From: Lysobacterales bacterium
GTDB lineage: Bacteria; Pseudomonadota; Gammaproteobacteria; Xanthomonadales; Rhodanobacteraceae
Length of the DNA: 32,817 nt
Assembly (NCBI GenBank): GCA_015655335.1
Contig: JAATFF010000156.1
Span: forward strand, 1-32,817
Reading direction: 5' to 3'
In this document: positions 15,271 to 24,528 of the stretch, piece by piece
Position numbering within the stretch: the first letter of the stretch is position 1
How the letters are laid out: each line of letters starts with the position of its first letter
The notes under the pieces: model-generated
The model's input: the letters and a program-made list of their open reading frames with translations, nothing else
What the model was told of the DNA's origin: nothing
The model's database searches: none
Position numbers and translations under genes: made by a program

Positions 15271-16428
15271 ATGCGCCCGTTCCCCCTCGGTGAAGAGATC
15301 GACCTCCTGCGCGAAAGCGTTCATGCCTTCGCGGAAAAGGAGATCGCGCCGCGTGCCGATCACATCGATCGCGAGAACCTGTTTCCGCATGACTTGTGGC
15401 GCAAGATGGGCGACATGGGCCTGCTCGGCGTCACCATTCCAGAGGAATACGGCGGCACTGGCATGGGCTTCCTGGCGCACATGGTGGCGATGGAAGAAAT
15501 TTCGCGCGCCTCCGGCTCGGTGGGCCTCTCCTACGGCGCGCACTCCAACCTCTGCGTGCAGAACATCTTCCACAACGGCAACGAAGCGCAACGCCGCAAG
15601 TACATCCCCAAGCTGTGCTCGGGCGAATACGTAGGCGCGCTGGCGATGAGCGAACCGGGCGCAGGCTCGGACGTGGTCGGTTCGATGACGTGCAAGGCGG
15701 AGCTGCGCGGCGATGCATGGGTGGCCAACGGCTCGAAGATGTGGATCACCAACGGACCCGACGCGGACGTGTTGCTGGTGTACATGCGCACGGCACCGCG
15801 TGTTGCGGGCAGCCGCTGCATGACGGCCTTCATCGTCGAAAAAGGCATGAAAGGTTTCAGCACCGCACAGAAACTCGACAAACTCGGCATGCGCGGCTCC
15901 AACACCTGCGAACTGGTGTTCGAGGATTGCGAGATTCCCGCTGAGAACATCGTCGGCGAAGTAAACGAAGGCGTGCGTGTGCTGATGAGCGGCCTGGATA
16001 CGGAACGCCTTGTTCTTTCCGGCGGCCCCATCGGTCTGATGCAGGCAGCACTTGATATATCGCTTCCTTACGTCCGTGAACGCAAGCAGTTCAATGCGCC
16101 AATCGGCACGTTCGGCGTGATGCAGGCGAAGATCGCCGATATGTACACCAAGCTGCAAAGCTCACGCGGATTTGCCTATATGGTTGCGAAGGAATTCGAT
16201 GTAGGCGTGAGGTCACGCATCGATCCGGCAGCCTGCTTGCTCAACGCATCGCAAAACGCCGTGCAAGTGGCGCTCGAAGCGATCCAAACGCTAGGCGGCA
16301 ATGGTTATATCAACGAATTCCCCGCTGGGCGGTTGTTGCGTGATGCCAAGCTCTACGAAATTGGTGCCGGCACCAATGAAATTCGCCGCATGCTGATCGG
16401 CCGCGAATTGTTCCACGGCAAAGCCTGA
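15271..16428 (+). CDS. liuA: Isovaleryl-CoA dehydrogenase
   Basis: This 385-residue FAD enzyme oxidises isovaleryl-CoA to 3-methylcrotonyl-CoA in leucine breakdown and passes electrons to ETF. Typical acyl-CoA dehydrogenase signatures are present ([24 protein letters not shown]). Two features point to the isovaleryl type: the catalytic Glu245 sits in the helix [12 protein letters not shown], and the usual catalytic site near the C-terminus reads [12 protein letters not shown] with Gly in place of Glu. AGGAG 6 bases before ATG 15271 supports the start. A TACAAT at 15231-15236 could be its -10 box, though no good -35 is seen. Confidence 0.95.
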   Translation: MRPFPLGEEIDLLRESVHAFAEKEIAPRADHIDRENLFPHDLWRKMGDMGLLGVTIPEEYGGTGMGFLAHMVAMEEISRASGSVGLSYGAHSNLCVQNIFHNGNEAQRRKYIPKLCSGEYVGALAMSEPGAGSDVVGSMTCKAELRGDAWVANGSKMWITNGPDADVLLVYMRTAPRVAGSRCMTAFIVEKGMKGFSTAQKLDKLGMRGSNTCELVFEDCEIPAENIVGEVNEGVRVLMSGLDTERLVLSGGPIGLMQAALDISLPYVRERKQFNAPIGTFGVMQAKIADMYTKLQSSRGFAYMVAKEFDVGVRSRIDPAACLLNASQNAVQVALEAIQTLGGNGYINEFPAGRLLRDAKLYEIGAGTNEIRRMLIGRELFHGKA

Positions 16429-16447
16429 TAACGCGTTTCTTCGCGAA

Positions 16448-16476
16448 TAAAAAAGCCCGCCATTGGCGGGTTTTTT
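16448..16476. terminator. Bidirectional terminator between liuA and the autotransporter gene
   Basis: A 6-bp GC stem (16456-16461 with 16465-16470) with loop ATT is flanked by an A-run (16448-16454) and six T residues (16471-16476). It can end both the plus-strand liuA transcript and the converging minus-strand gene. Confidence 0.85.
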
Positions 16477-16492
16477 ATTCCTGCACGAGTGC

Positions 16493-19405
16493 TTAGAAAT
16501 ACAGGCTGTAGTTCAACGTGCTCATCGTGGCATGCTCGTGTTGGGCATCGTATTCGTCGACGCCCAGCGAAAGATTCGAACGCGCAGAGAAACGCCAATC
16601 AAGCGATAGCCCGGCGATGCTACCGTATCGCGACAAGCCAATGCCCTCCACCGGCGACCACTGTTGCAACGCTTCGAAGCTGGCATTCGGCAACACGCCA
16701 CGCATGGAAAGCGCGTCTTCCCACAGCAATCGGGTTTGCACAGTCAGGCTGCTGCCGTCAGACAAATTCCATTGACGCGAACCACGCATGCCCACACCGG
16801 CTTGCCAGCGCTCGATGTTCTGCTGATCGGACGAAAGGCCGAAGCCGCCGCCGCCGAGCTCGTTGAAACCATCGCGTTCAACATACGCGTACTCGGCATT
16901 GACGTACGGCGTGAGCTTCCACTTACCCGCATTGAATCGATAACCGCTTTCGCTGTACGCCACGTCGTAACGACCATTGCTAAAACTGGATACACCGGCA
17001 AATTGGCCGCCGAGCTGCAGTTCCCGGCGCGTATCCTGCCAGTCGGTACCGGCACCGACGCGTCCCATCACATACCAGTTGTTCTGGATGAAACCGCCAT
17101 AGAGCATGCCCTCCATCGAATGACTGAAACCTTGATCCGCTTCCTGCGCGAGGCTACCTAGACCCTGGCTCTGGCTAAGCGCATAACCCATTACGCCACC
17201 ATTGCTGAAGCCGCGGTCGCCACCGACCATGGTGCCATTGAGGTCAACGCCCATGCTGTCAAAGCCCGTACGCGACATGTTCCCTTGATAGCCGATGTTC
17301 TGCGACCAGGCGTGAAACTTGTTCATGTCAAATTGCGGTGGCGCGTCCAACAGTGCATCGAATCGATCGGACAAAGCGCGGGTATCCGCATCGATCGCTT
17401 CAAACGTCATCGCAGCGCTTGCGGCATACATCTCGCCGGACAGGCTATCCAGCGACTGTTGCATTTGGGAAGCGCTGGAGATGTGCTGAATCTGCCCTGC
17501 TTCATTCACGAAGCTGCTTGGCAACGGCTGCGCCGAAGACGCTACGGATCCTTGCACAAGTCCGTTGATGGAATTAAAGGCGTTCTGCACGCGCTCTGCC
17601 GCAGCAAAGGTTCCAATCGAATACGACATGCCTTGAAGCTGTACCAGATTGACGCCCGTGATATTCAAATAAACGTCGTTGGGGTCGTAGGAAAGCGTGG
17701 CCTGCAAAGCCAATGGGGCTGCGCCCGACACGCCGCCCGTAAACGTGCCAGTCAACCCTTGTGCCGCGGTCAGAATAGGAGTGGTCTCGGTCGTCCCTTT
17801 TGTGTAGGTGAAGCTCGCATCGGTGCTATAGACGTAGACGGCCGGTTTCGTTCCCGTGCCTGTGGGCGCGATCGTGGCCTTGCCCGACACCTGCAACACA
17901 GAACCCAGCGATACGTCGAACGTGCCCCCGGTCTGCGTGTAATTGCCGTTGACCGCTAGATTGGTGCTGCCAACGGCCATCCCGCCACCATTGTTGGTGA
18001 CGCTTCCGCCGATCGACGCAGGCGTCGTCGCATTGCCTTGCACTGCCAATATTCCATTTACGCCAATCACTGCGCCGCCGGTGCCCAATGACACCGCGTT
18101 GAGTGTGCCGCCCGTTACCGTGGTCAGTCCCGTATAGGTCGACGGCTGTGTGAGGTTGAGCGTGCCTGGACCATCCAGCGTGAGGCCTCCCAAACCGGAG
18201 ATCGGGTTGTTCCAATCCGACGTGCCCGTAAAACCGACTTCGACGGTGCCCCAGTTGAATTGCTCCGGCCCATTCACCGCAGCACCGACATTAAGCACGC
18301 CATAACCGAAGGTTGGATTCGGCTGCGAACCGCCCAACGGAGTGGCCGTTCCCAGCAACGTCTGCTGCACCATGTAATTGGAGAAATACGGATACGCCTG
18401 CCATACCAACGCTGCAGCACCGGACACCGCAGGCGCTGCAAACGAAGTACCTTCCACGATGTAGTAGGTGGGATTGGTCGTGCTGGCGAGCGTATCCTTA
18501 TCCAGCACGATCACATCGCCCGGCGCAGCAAGGCAGTAGCTCATCGCGATGCCGCACTTGTTCGAATAGCTGTCGAGCTGCGTAGGGCTGTTGCTGTTCA
18601 GCGCCACCGCGACTAGCCAGCCTTTTTGAAGGCTCGCATCGTTCGCTACCGTGGGAAGCGAAGCGATTGTGCTGGGATTGGCTGCCGAATCGTTACCAGC
18701 CGCGAACACCACCAGGCCGCCATGCGTTTCGACGAACGGCGCATAGGCGGTATCGAAAGCTGCCGTGGTGGCGGTATCGGTGCTGCTCCATGAGATACCG
18801 CCCCACGAATTGTTCATGATCTGTACGCCGGAACTGATCAGCTGCTGATTCACTTGCCCCAGCGGTACGGCATCAGCCCCCGTCACCTGCGTCGGCGCCG
18901 TAGAACCGTTATCGTCGGGTGCGTTGTCATCGATGATGCGTGCCGAGACCAGCTCAGCCCCCGGTGCGATACCGCCCGCAAATTGACCGAAGGGTACGCC
19001 CGCGGCAATCTGCGATACCCACGTGCCGTGCCCGACGACATCGGGAATGCTGGTGTTGTTTTGGGTCGGATCGACGTCGATGTATTCCGTACCCACACGA
19101 CCGGCAACCGCTGGGTTGTTCGGCATGATGCCGCTATCGACGACACCGATCGTGACACCCGCTCCGGTGTAACCCTGCGTATGCGCCGCGTAGGTGTTCG
19201 TCAAGGACAGCTGCGCATTGATGGGCGGGTTAGGAACAGGCGCACTTGAGGAAGGTGCAGGTGCCGGTGCAGGTGCCGGTGTCGACGTAGGCGACGATTT
19301 GACGTTGCTGTTGCCACCGCCTCCGCCGCAGGCGCTCAATCCAAGCGCCAGACCGATCAGTACCGCCATGTCACGGCGACGCCACGCCTGCATTCCCGTT
19401 GCCAT
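16493..19405 (-). CDS. Lipidated subtilisin-like serine protease autotransporter
   Basis: This 970-residue type V secreted protease has an N-terminal signal with lipobox LSAC (Cys26), then a Pro/Ala-rich linker (39-61). The S8 subtilase domain has its triad at Asp90 (VVDSG), His126 (GHGTWVS) and a Ser near 320 (GTSFAAPAVSG), with the oxyanion Asn in AAGND. A beta-helical stalk has passenger-type repeats (LTTVTGGTLNA). A C-terminal beta-barrel of about 270 residues ends in aromatic YSLYF, as outer-membrane proteins do. A lipobox on a subtilisin autotransporter recalls NalP of Neisseria and SphB1 of Bordetella, which cleave other surface proteins. Its targets here are unknown. It interrupts the leucine genes on the opposite strand. 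Confidence 0.93.
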   Translation of the reverse strand: MATGMQAWRRRDMAVLIGLALGLSACGGGGGNSNVKSSPTSTPAPAPAPAPSSSAPVPNPPINAQLSLTNTYAAHTQGYTGAGVTIGVVDSGIMPNNPAVAGRVGTEYIDVDPTQNNTSIPDVVGHGTWVSQIAAGVPFGQFAGGIAPGAELVSARIIDDNAPDDNGSTAPTQVTGADAVPLGQVNQQLISSGVQIMNNSWGGISWSSTDTATTAAFDTAYAPFVETHGGLVVFAAGNDSAANPSTIASLPTVANDASLQKGWLVAVALNSNSPTQLDSYSNKCGIAMSYCLAAPGDVIVLDKDTLASTTNPTYYIVEGTSFAAPAVSGAAALVWQAYPYFSNYMVQQTLLGTATPLGGSQPNPTFGYGVLNVGAAVNGPEQFNWGTVEVGFTGTSDWNNPISGLGGLTLDGPGTLNLTQPSTYTGLTTVTGGTLNAVSLGTGGAVIGVNGILAVQGNATTPASIGGSVTNNGGGMAVGSTNLAVNGNYTQTGGTFDVSLGSVLQVSGKATIAPTGTGTKPAVYVYSTDASFTYTKGTTETTPILTAAQGLTGTFTGGVSGAAPLALQATLSYDPNDVYLNITGVNLVQLQGMSYSIGTFAAAERVQNAFNSINGLVQGSVASSAQPLPSSFVNEAGQIQHISSASQMQQSLDSLSGEMYAASAAMTFEAIDADTRALSDRFDALLDAPPQFDMNKFHAWSQNIGYQGNMSRTGFDSMGVDLNGTMVGGDRGFSNGGVMGYALSQSQGLGSLAQEADQGFSHSMEGMLYGGFIQNNWYVMGRVGAGTDWQDTRRELQLGGQFAGVSSFSNGRYDVAYSESGYRFNAGKWKLTPYVNAEYAYVERDGFNELGGGGFGLSSDQQNIERWQAGVGMRGSRQWNLSDGSSLTVQTRLLWEDALSMRGVLPNASFEALQQWSPVEGIGLSRYGSIAGLSLDWRFSARSNLSLGVDEYDAQHEHATMSTLNYSLYF

Positions 19406-19478
19406 AAACGCCTACCCCATTTCGCTATGTTGATCCCGACCATCTACCGGATGGCCGCAACATAAATGCCAGCTTCCG

Positions 19479-19507
19479 GCTATAGCTTTGGGCTGAGTTT
19501 GTCACAA
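19479..19507 (-). promoter_or_regulatory. Candidate promoter of the autotransporter gene
   Basis: Read on the minus strand, TTGTGA (19507-19502) and TATAGC (19484-19479) are 17 bases apart. This resembles a sigma70 promoter with about four of six matches in each box. It lies about 75 bases before the start of the protease gene. Confidence 0.4.
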
Positions 19508-19550
19508 CAAGAGAACGCTGGAACACGCGATTTCTCACGAAAAATTACGT

Positions 19551-19580
19551 TTGCTGCTTTGCATCGAGGGCTGCGATAAT
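19551..19580 (+). promoter_or_regulatory. Candidate promoter of the thiolase gene
   Basis: TTGCTG (19551-19556) and GATAAT (19575-19580) are 18 bases apart, a reasonable sigma70 pair. It lies 55 bases before the thiolase start, in the divergent region shared with the autotransporter gene. Confidence 0.5.
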
Positions 19581-19635
19581 TCGCAAGTTATTTTCCCTGG
19601 CGCGATGCGCCTTAAAGCTCCTCCGGAGAACCCTT

Positions 19636-20820
19636 ATGTCGGACGTCAGCGTTGTCATCGTCGGTGCCAAGCGCACTGCCATCGGCTCTTTTCTCGGCCA
19701 GTTCACCGGCGTGCCCACCCCTAAACTCGGCGCCACCGCCATTCGCGCTGCGCTGGAACAATCCGGCATAGCCGCCGGGGACGTCGGCGAGGTGATCATG
19801 GGTTGCGTACTGCCCGCCAACCTCGGCCAGGCACCGGCGCGCCAGGCCGCGCTGCACGCGGGGCTGCCCCCGGCCACGGGCTGCACCACTGTCAACAAAG
19901 TCTGTGGTTCGGGCATGAAGGCCATCATGTTTGGCCACGACCTGATCAAGGCCGGCTCCGCCAGCGTGGTCGTAGCCGGTGGCATGGAATCGATGACCAA
20001 TGCACCGCACATGGTCAATGCGCGCTCGGGTATTCGCTATGGCGATGGGCAGCTGGTCGACCACATGGCCTGGGACGGCCTGACCAATCCCTATGACGGC
20101 AAGGCCATGGGCGTATTTGGCGAACTGTGCGCCGACAAGTACCACTTCAGCCGCGAAGAACAGGATGCTTTCGCCATCGAATCGGTGAAGCGCGCTCAGG
20201 CCGCGCAGGCATCGGGCGCCTTCGCCGGCGAGATCGTGCCGGTGACCGTATCCGGCCGCAAAGGCGACGTGCAGGTCGATACCGATGAGCAACCAGGCCG
20301 TTCGGACATCGCCAAGGTTCCTTCGCTCAAGCCAGCCTTCCGCAAGGAAAACGGCACGATTACCGCCGCCAGTTCGTCGAGCATTTCCGACGGTGCGGCA
20401 GCGGTCGTGCTCTTGTCAGCTGACGACGCCAAGACACGTGGGGTGAAGCCGCTGGCACGTATCGTTGCCCACGCCACGCATTCGCAAGAACCGGAATGGT
20501 TCACCACCGCACCCGTATCGGCCATCAGCAAAGTGCTCGAAAAGGCCGGCTGGAAGGTGGGCGACGTCGACCTGTTCGAGGTCAACGAAGCCTTTGCCGT
20601 GGTGGCCATGGCACCCATGCGCGAACTCGGCATCGCGCATGAAAAGCTCAACGTCAATGGCGGTGCCTGCGCTCTGGGCCACCCTATTGGCGCCAGTGGC
20701 GCCCGATTAGTCGTGACCTTGCTCAACGCATTGAAAACCCGTAATTTGCGGCGCGGTGTGGCAGCATTGTGCATCGGCGGTGGCGAAGCCACTGCTATCG
20801 CTATAGAACGTTTGGACTAA
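19636..20820 (+). CDS. atoB: Acetyl-CoA C-acetyltransferase (thiolase)
   Basis: This 394-residue degradative or biosynthetic thiolase interconverts acetoacetyl-CoA and two acetyl-CoA. The acylated Cys90 is in VNKVCGSGMKA, His349 in GACALGHPIGASG and the second acid/base Cys379 in LCIGGGEA. Within this neighbourhood it would finish ketone-body carbon from HMG-CoA lyase. A CoA-transferase to activate acetoacetate is not in the window. GGAGAA (19625-19630) supports the ATG at 19636. Confidence 0.93.
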   Translation: MSDVSVVIVGAKRTAIGSFLGQFTGVPTPKLGATAIRAALEQSGIAAGDVGEVIMGCVLPANLGQAPARQAALHAGLPPATGCTTVNKVCGSGMKAIMFGHDLIKAGSASVVVAGGMESMTNAPHMVNARSGIRYGDGQLVDHMAWDGLTNPYDGKAMGVFGELCADKYHFSREEQDAFAIESVKRAQAAQASGAFAGEIVPVTVSGRKGDVQVDTDEQPGRSDIAKVPSLKPAFRKENGTITAASSSSISDGAAAVVLLSADDAKTRGVKPLARIVAHATHSQEPEWFTTAPVSAISKVLEKAGWKVGDVDLFEVNEAFAVVAMAPMRELGIAHEKLNVNGGACALGHPIGASGARLVVTLLNALKTRNLRRGVAALCIGGGEATAIAIERLD

Positions 20821-20836
20821 GCTGCATAGGCAATGA

Positions 20837-20870
20837 CCGGCCAGCGTCATGAAATCCTGGCCGGCGGTTT
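20837..20870 (+). terminator. Hairpin after thiolase, weak terminator
   Basis: A perfect 8-bp stem (20837-20844 with 20857-20864) with a 12-base loop is followed by CGGTTT. The T-run is short, so termination may be partial. Confidence 0.4.
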
Positions 20871-20906
20871 AATGCGGCTTAAAGTTGTTCGTTGAAACAG
20901 GTAGCG

Positions 20907-20934
20907 TTGTTAACACGAAAGCGCTATTAATAAT
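20907..20934 (+). promoter_or_regulatory. Weak candidate promoter of the Ala-rich lipoprotein gene
   Basis: TTGTTA (20907-20912) and an AT-rich TAATAAT (20928-20934) are about 15 bases apart. The spacing is short for sigma70, but this is the best-looking site in the 150-base gap. Confidence 0.25.
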
Positions 20935-20970
20935 CCGCCAATTGGCATTCCACGGCTAAGGAGATCCATC

Positions 20971-21357
20971 ATGAAGTTCACGCGTACCCTTCTCGCCTCC
21001 GCGCTTGTCGCGTTGCTGGCGGCTTGCAGCAATGGCGCGCAGGATGCCGCGCAGGACGCACAGAAGTCGGCTGACCAGGCCCAGCAGGCAGCTACTCAGG
21101 CTGCTGACCAGGCTCAGAAGGCCGCTGCCGCTTCCACGGCCGCCACTCCGGCTGCTGCCCCGGCCTCGACCGCTGCCGCCGCTCCGGCCGCTGCTCCGGC
21201 TTCCACCGCTGGTGCCGCCCCGGCTTCCACCGCCGCTCCGAGCGCTGGCGATGCGATGAAGAGCGCAGCTGCTGACGCTTCCGACGCTGCCCACAAGGCC
21301 GCTGACGCTGCCAAGTCCGCTGCAACCGCTGCCAAGGACGCTGCGAAGGGTAACTAA
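20971..21357 (+). CDS. Ala-rich small lipoprotein of unknown function
   Basis: This 128-residue protein has a lipoprotein signal peptide with lipobox LLAAC (Cys19). The mature part consists almost wholly of Ala with Lys, Asp, Gln, Pro and Ser: an amphipathic helical stretch (24-50), a Pro/Ala/Thr linker (about 51-93) and a second Ala/Lys/Asp helix (about 95-128). The layout suggests two helices or coiled coils joined by a flexible linker, anchored in a membrane. It resembles small Lpp-like or stress-associated lipoproteins only in composition. A good AAGGAGAT (20958-20965) and a strong terminator suggest a well-expressed single gene. No function can be assigned. Confidence 0.82.
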   Translation: MKFTRTLLASALVALLAACSNGAQDAAQDAQKSADQAQQAATQAADQAQKAAAASTAATPAAAPASTAAAAPAAAPASTAGAAPASTAAPSAGDAMKSAAADASDAAHKAADAAKSAATAAKDAAKGN

Positions 21358-21380
21358 TCCTTCGTTCAAGCTTCCAACGA

Positions 21381-21411
21381 AACCGGCCGCCTTAGGGCGG
21401 CCGGTTTTTTT
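21381..21411 (+). terminator. Strong rho-independent terminator after the lipoprotein gene
   Basis: An 11-bp GC-rich stem (21381-21391 with 21396-21406) with loop TTAG runs into T residues up to 21411. Confidence 0.9.
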
Positions 21412-21503
21412 ATGGCGGCGTTAATTGCCTGGACGTCGTTATACAGATGATCCCCGCACACCGTTATCATCCACGTTTGCCCAGACGGTCGCAGCACGAA
21501 ACC

Positions 21504-23111
21504 ATGAGCGCCCTCACCTCGCAGATCGATCCCCGTTCCCCCGAATTCCAGGCCAGCAGCGCCCAATTGCGATCGCTGGTGGATGACCTGCAGCGCGAAA
21601 TGGCACGCAGCGCCGAAGGCGGTGGCGCCAAAGCTCGCGAGAAGCACACCGCCCGCGGCAAGCTATTGCCACGCGAGCGCATTCGCGCCCTGCTTGATCC
21701 GGGCTCGCCTTTTCTGGAGCTGTCGCCGCTGGCTGCTCATGGCATGTACGACGACGCCGCGCCGGCCGCCGGCATCATCACTGGCATCGGCCATGTGTGT
21801 GGCGTGGAAGTGGTGGTCGTAGCGAACGACGCCACGGTAAAAGGCGGCACGTATTTCCCGATGACGGTCAAAAAGCACCTGCGCGCGCAAGAAGTCGCGT
21901 TGGAAAACCGCCTGCCGTGTATCTACCTGGTCGATTCCGGCGGCGCCTTTTTGCCAATGCAAGACGAAGTCTTTCCGGACAAGGAACACTTCGGCCGCAT
22001 CTTCTACAACCAGGCGCGCATGTCAGGGCTTGGCATTCCGCAAATCGCCGTGGTGATGGGCCCCTGCACCGCTGGTGGCGCTTACGTACCGGCGATGAGC
22101 GATGAAACGATCATCGTGCGCGAACAGGGCACCATCTTTCTCGGCGGTCCGCCGCTGGTGAAAGCCGCCACGGGCGAAGTGGTGGACGCCGAAGCGCTTG
22201 GCGGCGCGGATGTCCACACATCCGTTTCAGGTGTCGCCGATCACTTTGCGGAAAACGATGCTCACGCGTTGTCGATCGCTCGCGATATCGTCGCCAGCCT
22301 CAATCGCCGTAAAGCAATGCCTCTTGCCTTGCGCACACCCGTCGAACCGCGCTACGCAGCGGAAGAACTGTATGGCGTGATTCCTCAAGATACGCGCCGC
22401 CCGTTCGACATCCGCGAAGTGATCGCTCGCATCGTCGACGGCTCCGAATTGCATGAATTCAAAGCGCGCTACGGCAAAACGCTGGTCTGCGGCTTTGCGC
22501 ATATCCATGGTTATCCGGTCGGCATTATCGCCAACAACGGTATCCTGTTCTCTGAGTCGGCGCTCAAGGGCGCGCATTTCATCGAACTGTGCAACCAGCG
22601 CAATGTACCGTTGGTGTTCCTGCAGAACATCACCGGCTTCATGGTCGGCAAGAAATACGAAAACGCTGGCATCGCGAAAGACGGCGCGAAGATGGTCACC
22701 GCTGTCGCGTGTTCGCATGTACCGAAATTCACCGTGGTAATCGGCGGCAGTTTCGGCGCCGGTAATTACGCCATGTGCGGCCGCGCCTATGGCGCACGCT
22801 TTCTGTGGATGTGGCCGAATGCGCGCATCAGCGTGATGGGCGGCGAGCAAGCAGCCAGCGTGCTGGCGACCGTAAAGCGCGACGGCATCGAAAGTTCCGG
22901 CAAAAGCTGGAGCGCCGACGAAGAAGAGTCATTCAAAGCACCGATTCGCGAGCAATACGAACGCCAGGGTCATCCGTACTACGCCAGCGCACGACTGTGG
23001 GACGACGGTATCATCGATCCCGCAGATACGCGTCGCGTGCTCGGTCTTGCGATTTCCGCCTCGCTCAATGCGCCGATCGAACCGCAACGCTACGGTGTAT
23101 TCCGTATGTGA
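21504..23111 (+). CDS. liuB: Methylcrotonyl-CoA carboxylase, carboxyltransferase (beta) subunit
   Basis: This 535-residue subunit transfers CO2 from carboxybiotin to 3-methylcrotonyl-CoA in leucine degradation. The family pattern is clear: N-terminal [15 protein letters not shown], then [17 protein letters not shown] in the first crotonase-like domain, [16 protein letters not shown], and [15 protein letters not shown] in the second domain. The length matches MccB/LiuB. ATG 21504 is preferred to the upstream ATG 21447 because homologues start near here, although no clear Shine-Dalgarno precedes it. Its alpha subunit, liuD, is about 5.4 kb downstream rather than adjacent. Confidence 0.94.
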   Translation: MSALTSQIDPRSPEFQASSAQLRSLVDDLQREMARSAEGGGAKAREKHTARGKLLPRERIRALLDPGSPFLELSPLAAHGMYDDAAPAAGIITGIGHVCGVEVVVVANDATVKGGTYFPMTVKKHLRAQEVALENRLPCIYLVDSGGAFLPMQDEVFPDKEHFGRIFYNQARMSGLGIPQIAVVMGPCTAGGAYVPAMSDETIIVREQGTIFLGGPPLVKAATGEVVDAEALGGADVHTSVSGVADHFAENDAHALSIARDIVASLNRRKAMPLALRTPVEPRYAAEELYGVIPQDTRRPFDIREVIARIVDGSELHEFKARYGKTLVCGFAHIHGYPVGIIANNGILFSESALKGAHFIELCNQRNVPLVFLQNITGFMVGKKYENAGIAKDGAKMVTAVACSHVPKFTVVIGGSFGAGNYAMCGRAYGARFLWMWPNARISVMGGEQAASVLATVKRDGIESSGKSWSADEEESFKAPIREQYERQGHPYYASARLWDDGIIDPADTRRVLGLAISASLNAPIEPQRYGVFRM

Positions 23112-23449
23112 TGCTGTTGGCGCGCGCAGCTATCGCGCGCCAACTTCGTCGCCAAGTCGTCAGCAACTCGCAAGTTTGCTCGCAACATCTCATCGCATCG
23201 ACATCTTCTTCACGTTCACTAAAACGTGACGAAGGCGCACGCCACATAAACGCACGTGGCGCTGCCATCCCAACGAAAGATTGATGTCATCTGCAACGGT
23301 TGTGATCGCCGCTTCGGCTGACGTGCACGCATACGCGTGTGCCGAGGGGAAGACCGGGGGGACCGGTCAAGCTGAAGCCGCCCAGGGAGAGCGGCAGTCG
23401 ATGACGCAGGGAGATGCGTGAATGCCTTCCGACTACCTAAGGATTAAAC
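23112..23449 (+). promoter_or_regulatory. Gap between liuB and the PLD-like gene: hairpin and structured leader
   Basis: No gene is supported here. A 10-bp perfect stem (23117-23126 with 23134-23143) directly follows the liuB stop, without a T-run. The second half (23314-23419) holds four successive hairpins described separately. The middle part (about 23150-23300) shows nothing I recognise, and no clear promoter was found. Confidence 0.5.
23314..23419 (+). promoter_or_regulatory. Structured leader with three GGA-loop hairpins
   Basis: Four stem-loops lie in a row just before the PLD-like gene. The first pairs 23314-23318 with 23341-23345, with inner stem 23326-23330/23335-23339. The second pairs 23352-23357 with 23363-23368 around loop GGGGA. 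The third pairs 23377-23381 with 23391-23395 around a loop containing AGGGAGA. The fourth pairs 23404-23408 with 23415-23419 around loop GGGAGA. GGA exposed in hairpin loops is the known target of CsrA/RsmA. It could be a regulated 5' leader or a separate small RNA. Confidence 0.45.
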
Positions 23450-24460
23450 ATGAAGAGTGAACGTTCTTTTGCAAAGACGATGCTTTCTGCAGCATTGGTG
23501 TGTGCTTGCGCGTTTGGCGCAGCCATGCCCGCCGCTGCGCAAACCACCACGCAGACATTGGTGATCTTTCCAGATCAAGGCTTCCAGCCGATCTACAACC
23601 TGATCTCGGCGGCCAAGTCGACCATCGACATGACCATGTACGAACTGCAGGACACCACCGCACAGAACCTGTTGTGCTCGGCCGAATCCAGCGGCGTGAA
23701 GGTTCGCGTGATCCTCGACGTGAACGACGAGAAGAGCAACAACACGACGGCCTATAACCAACTCAAGAGCTGCGGCGTCGGCGTGGTGTGGGCGTACACC
23801 AAGTATGAAGCCACGCACGAAAAGTCGATCGTGATCGACGGTGCCACCGCCAATGCGCAAGTAGCGGTGATGACCGCCAACCTCACCAGCCGTTACTACA
23901 GCACCACGCGCGATTTCGCGATTATCCAGAACAATGCGACCGACATCGCCGCGATCGAAGCAACGTTCAGCAAGGACTACGCACACGATTCTGTAACCCC
24001 AACCAACGGCGCCGACTTGGTGTGGAGCCCGACCAACTCGCAGACCTCTCTACTCGCCATCATCAACAACGCGCAGACCAGCTTGCTGGTGGAAAACGAA
24101 GAGATGAGCGACACGGCTATCGTCGATGCGCTGGAAGACGCGGCCAAGGCTGGCGTCAGCGTGACGGTCGTGATGACCAACGACGATAACGAGTACAAAA
24201 CCGAGTTCAACGCCCTGCAAAAAGACGGCGTGAAGATCAGCACCTACCCGGACAACGACACGGCGCTGTACATCCACGCCAAGGCCATCGTGGCCGATTA
24301 CGGCAAGTCCAATGCAGTGGCGTTCGTAGGTTCTGAGAACTTCTCCAGCGCGTCGCTCACGGAGAATCGCGAACTGGGCATGACCACCACCAACTCGGGC
24401 ATTCTGTCGCAGCTCGAAAGCACTATGAGCAGCGACTATGCCGGCGGCACGCCGTGGTAA
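23450..24460 (+). CDS. Secreted phospholipase D-like (PLD superfamily) protein
   Basis: This 336-residue protein has a Sec signal peptide (likely cleaved after AAA, residue 30) and two PLD (HKD) motifs. The first has His123, Lys125 and Asp130 (THEKSIVID) and the second His276, Lys278 and Asp283 (YIHAKAIVAD). Each is followed by an Asn/Ser-rich stretch (TANLTS; GSENFSS) typical of the superfamily. Both active-site halves are present, so it is probably an active phosphodiesterase. The substrate could be phospholipid or nucleic acid; the cardiolipin-synthase and Nuc-like families share these motifs. It acts outside the cytoplasm. AAGGA (23439-23443) supports ATG 23450. Confidence 0.88.
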   Translation: MKSERSFAKTMLSAALVCACAFGAAMPAAAQTTTQTLVIFPDQGFQPIYNLISAAKSTIDMTMYELQDTTAQNLLCSAESSGVKVRVILDVNDEKSNNTTAYNQLKSCGVGVVWAYTKYEATHEKSIVIDGATANAQVAVMTANLTSRYYSTTRDFAIIQNNATDIAAIEATFSKDYAHDSVTPTNGADLVWSPTNSQTSLLAIINNAQTSLLVENEEMSDTAIVDALEDAAKAGVSVTVVMTNDDNEYKTEFNALQKDGVKISTYPDNDTALYIHAKAIVADYGKSNAVAFVGSENFSSASLTENRELGMTTTNSGILSQLESTMSSDYAGGTPW

Positions 24461-24488
24461 GTCGCACGTAGAACCGATGCCGGAGACC

Positions 24489-24523
24489 AAGCGCATGGGT
24501 GCAACGCCCATGCGCTTTTCTTT
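24489..24523 (+). terminator. Rho-independent terminator after the PLD-like gene
   Basis: An 11-bp perfect stem (24489-24499 with 24507-24517) with a 7-base loop is followed by TTTTCTTT. It lies just before the end of the converging minus-strand small membrane protein gene. Confidence 0.8.
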
Positions 24524-24528
24524 CGCGC

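Noticed and set aside
15244-16158. Minus-strand open frame (about 304 codons) opposite isovaleryl-CoA dehydrogenase
   Set aside because: Antisense shadow of liuA with His/Ala/Arg-rich low-quality sequence and no ribosome binding site or homology that I recognise.
21150-21260. Possible DNA repeats in the Ala/Pro-rich part of the lipoprotein gene
   Set aside because: The similarity comes from repeated Ala, Pro, Ser and Thr codons (low-complexity protein); no regular repeat unit or CRISPR-like spacing.
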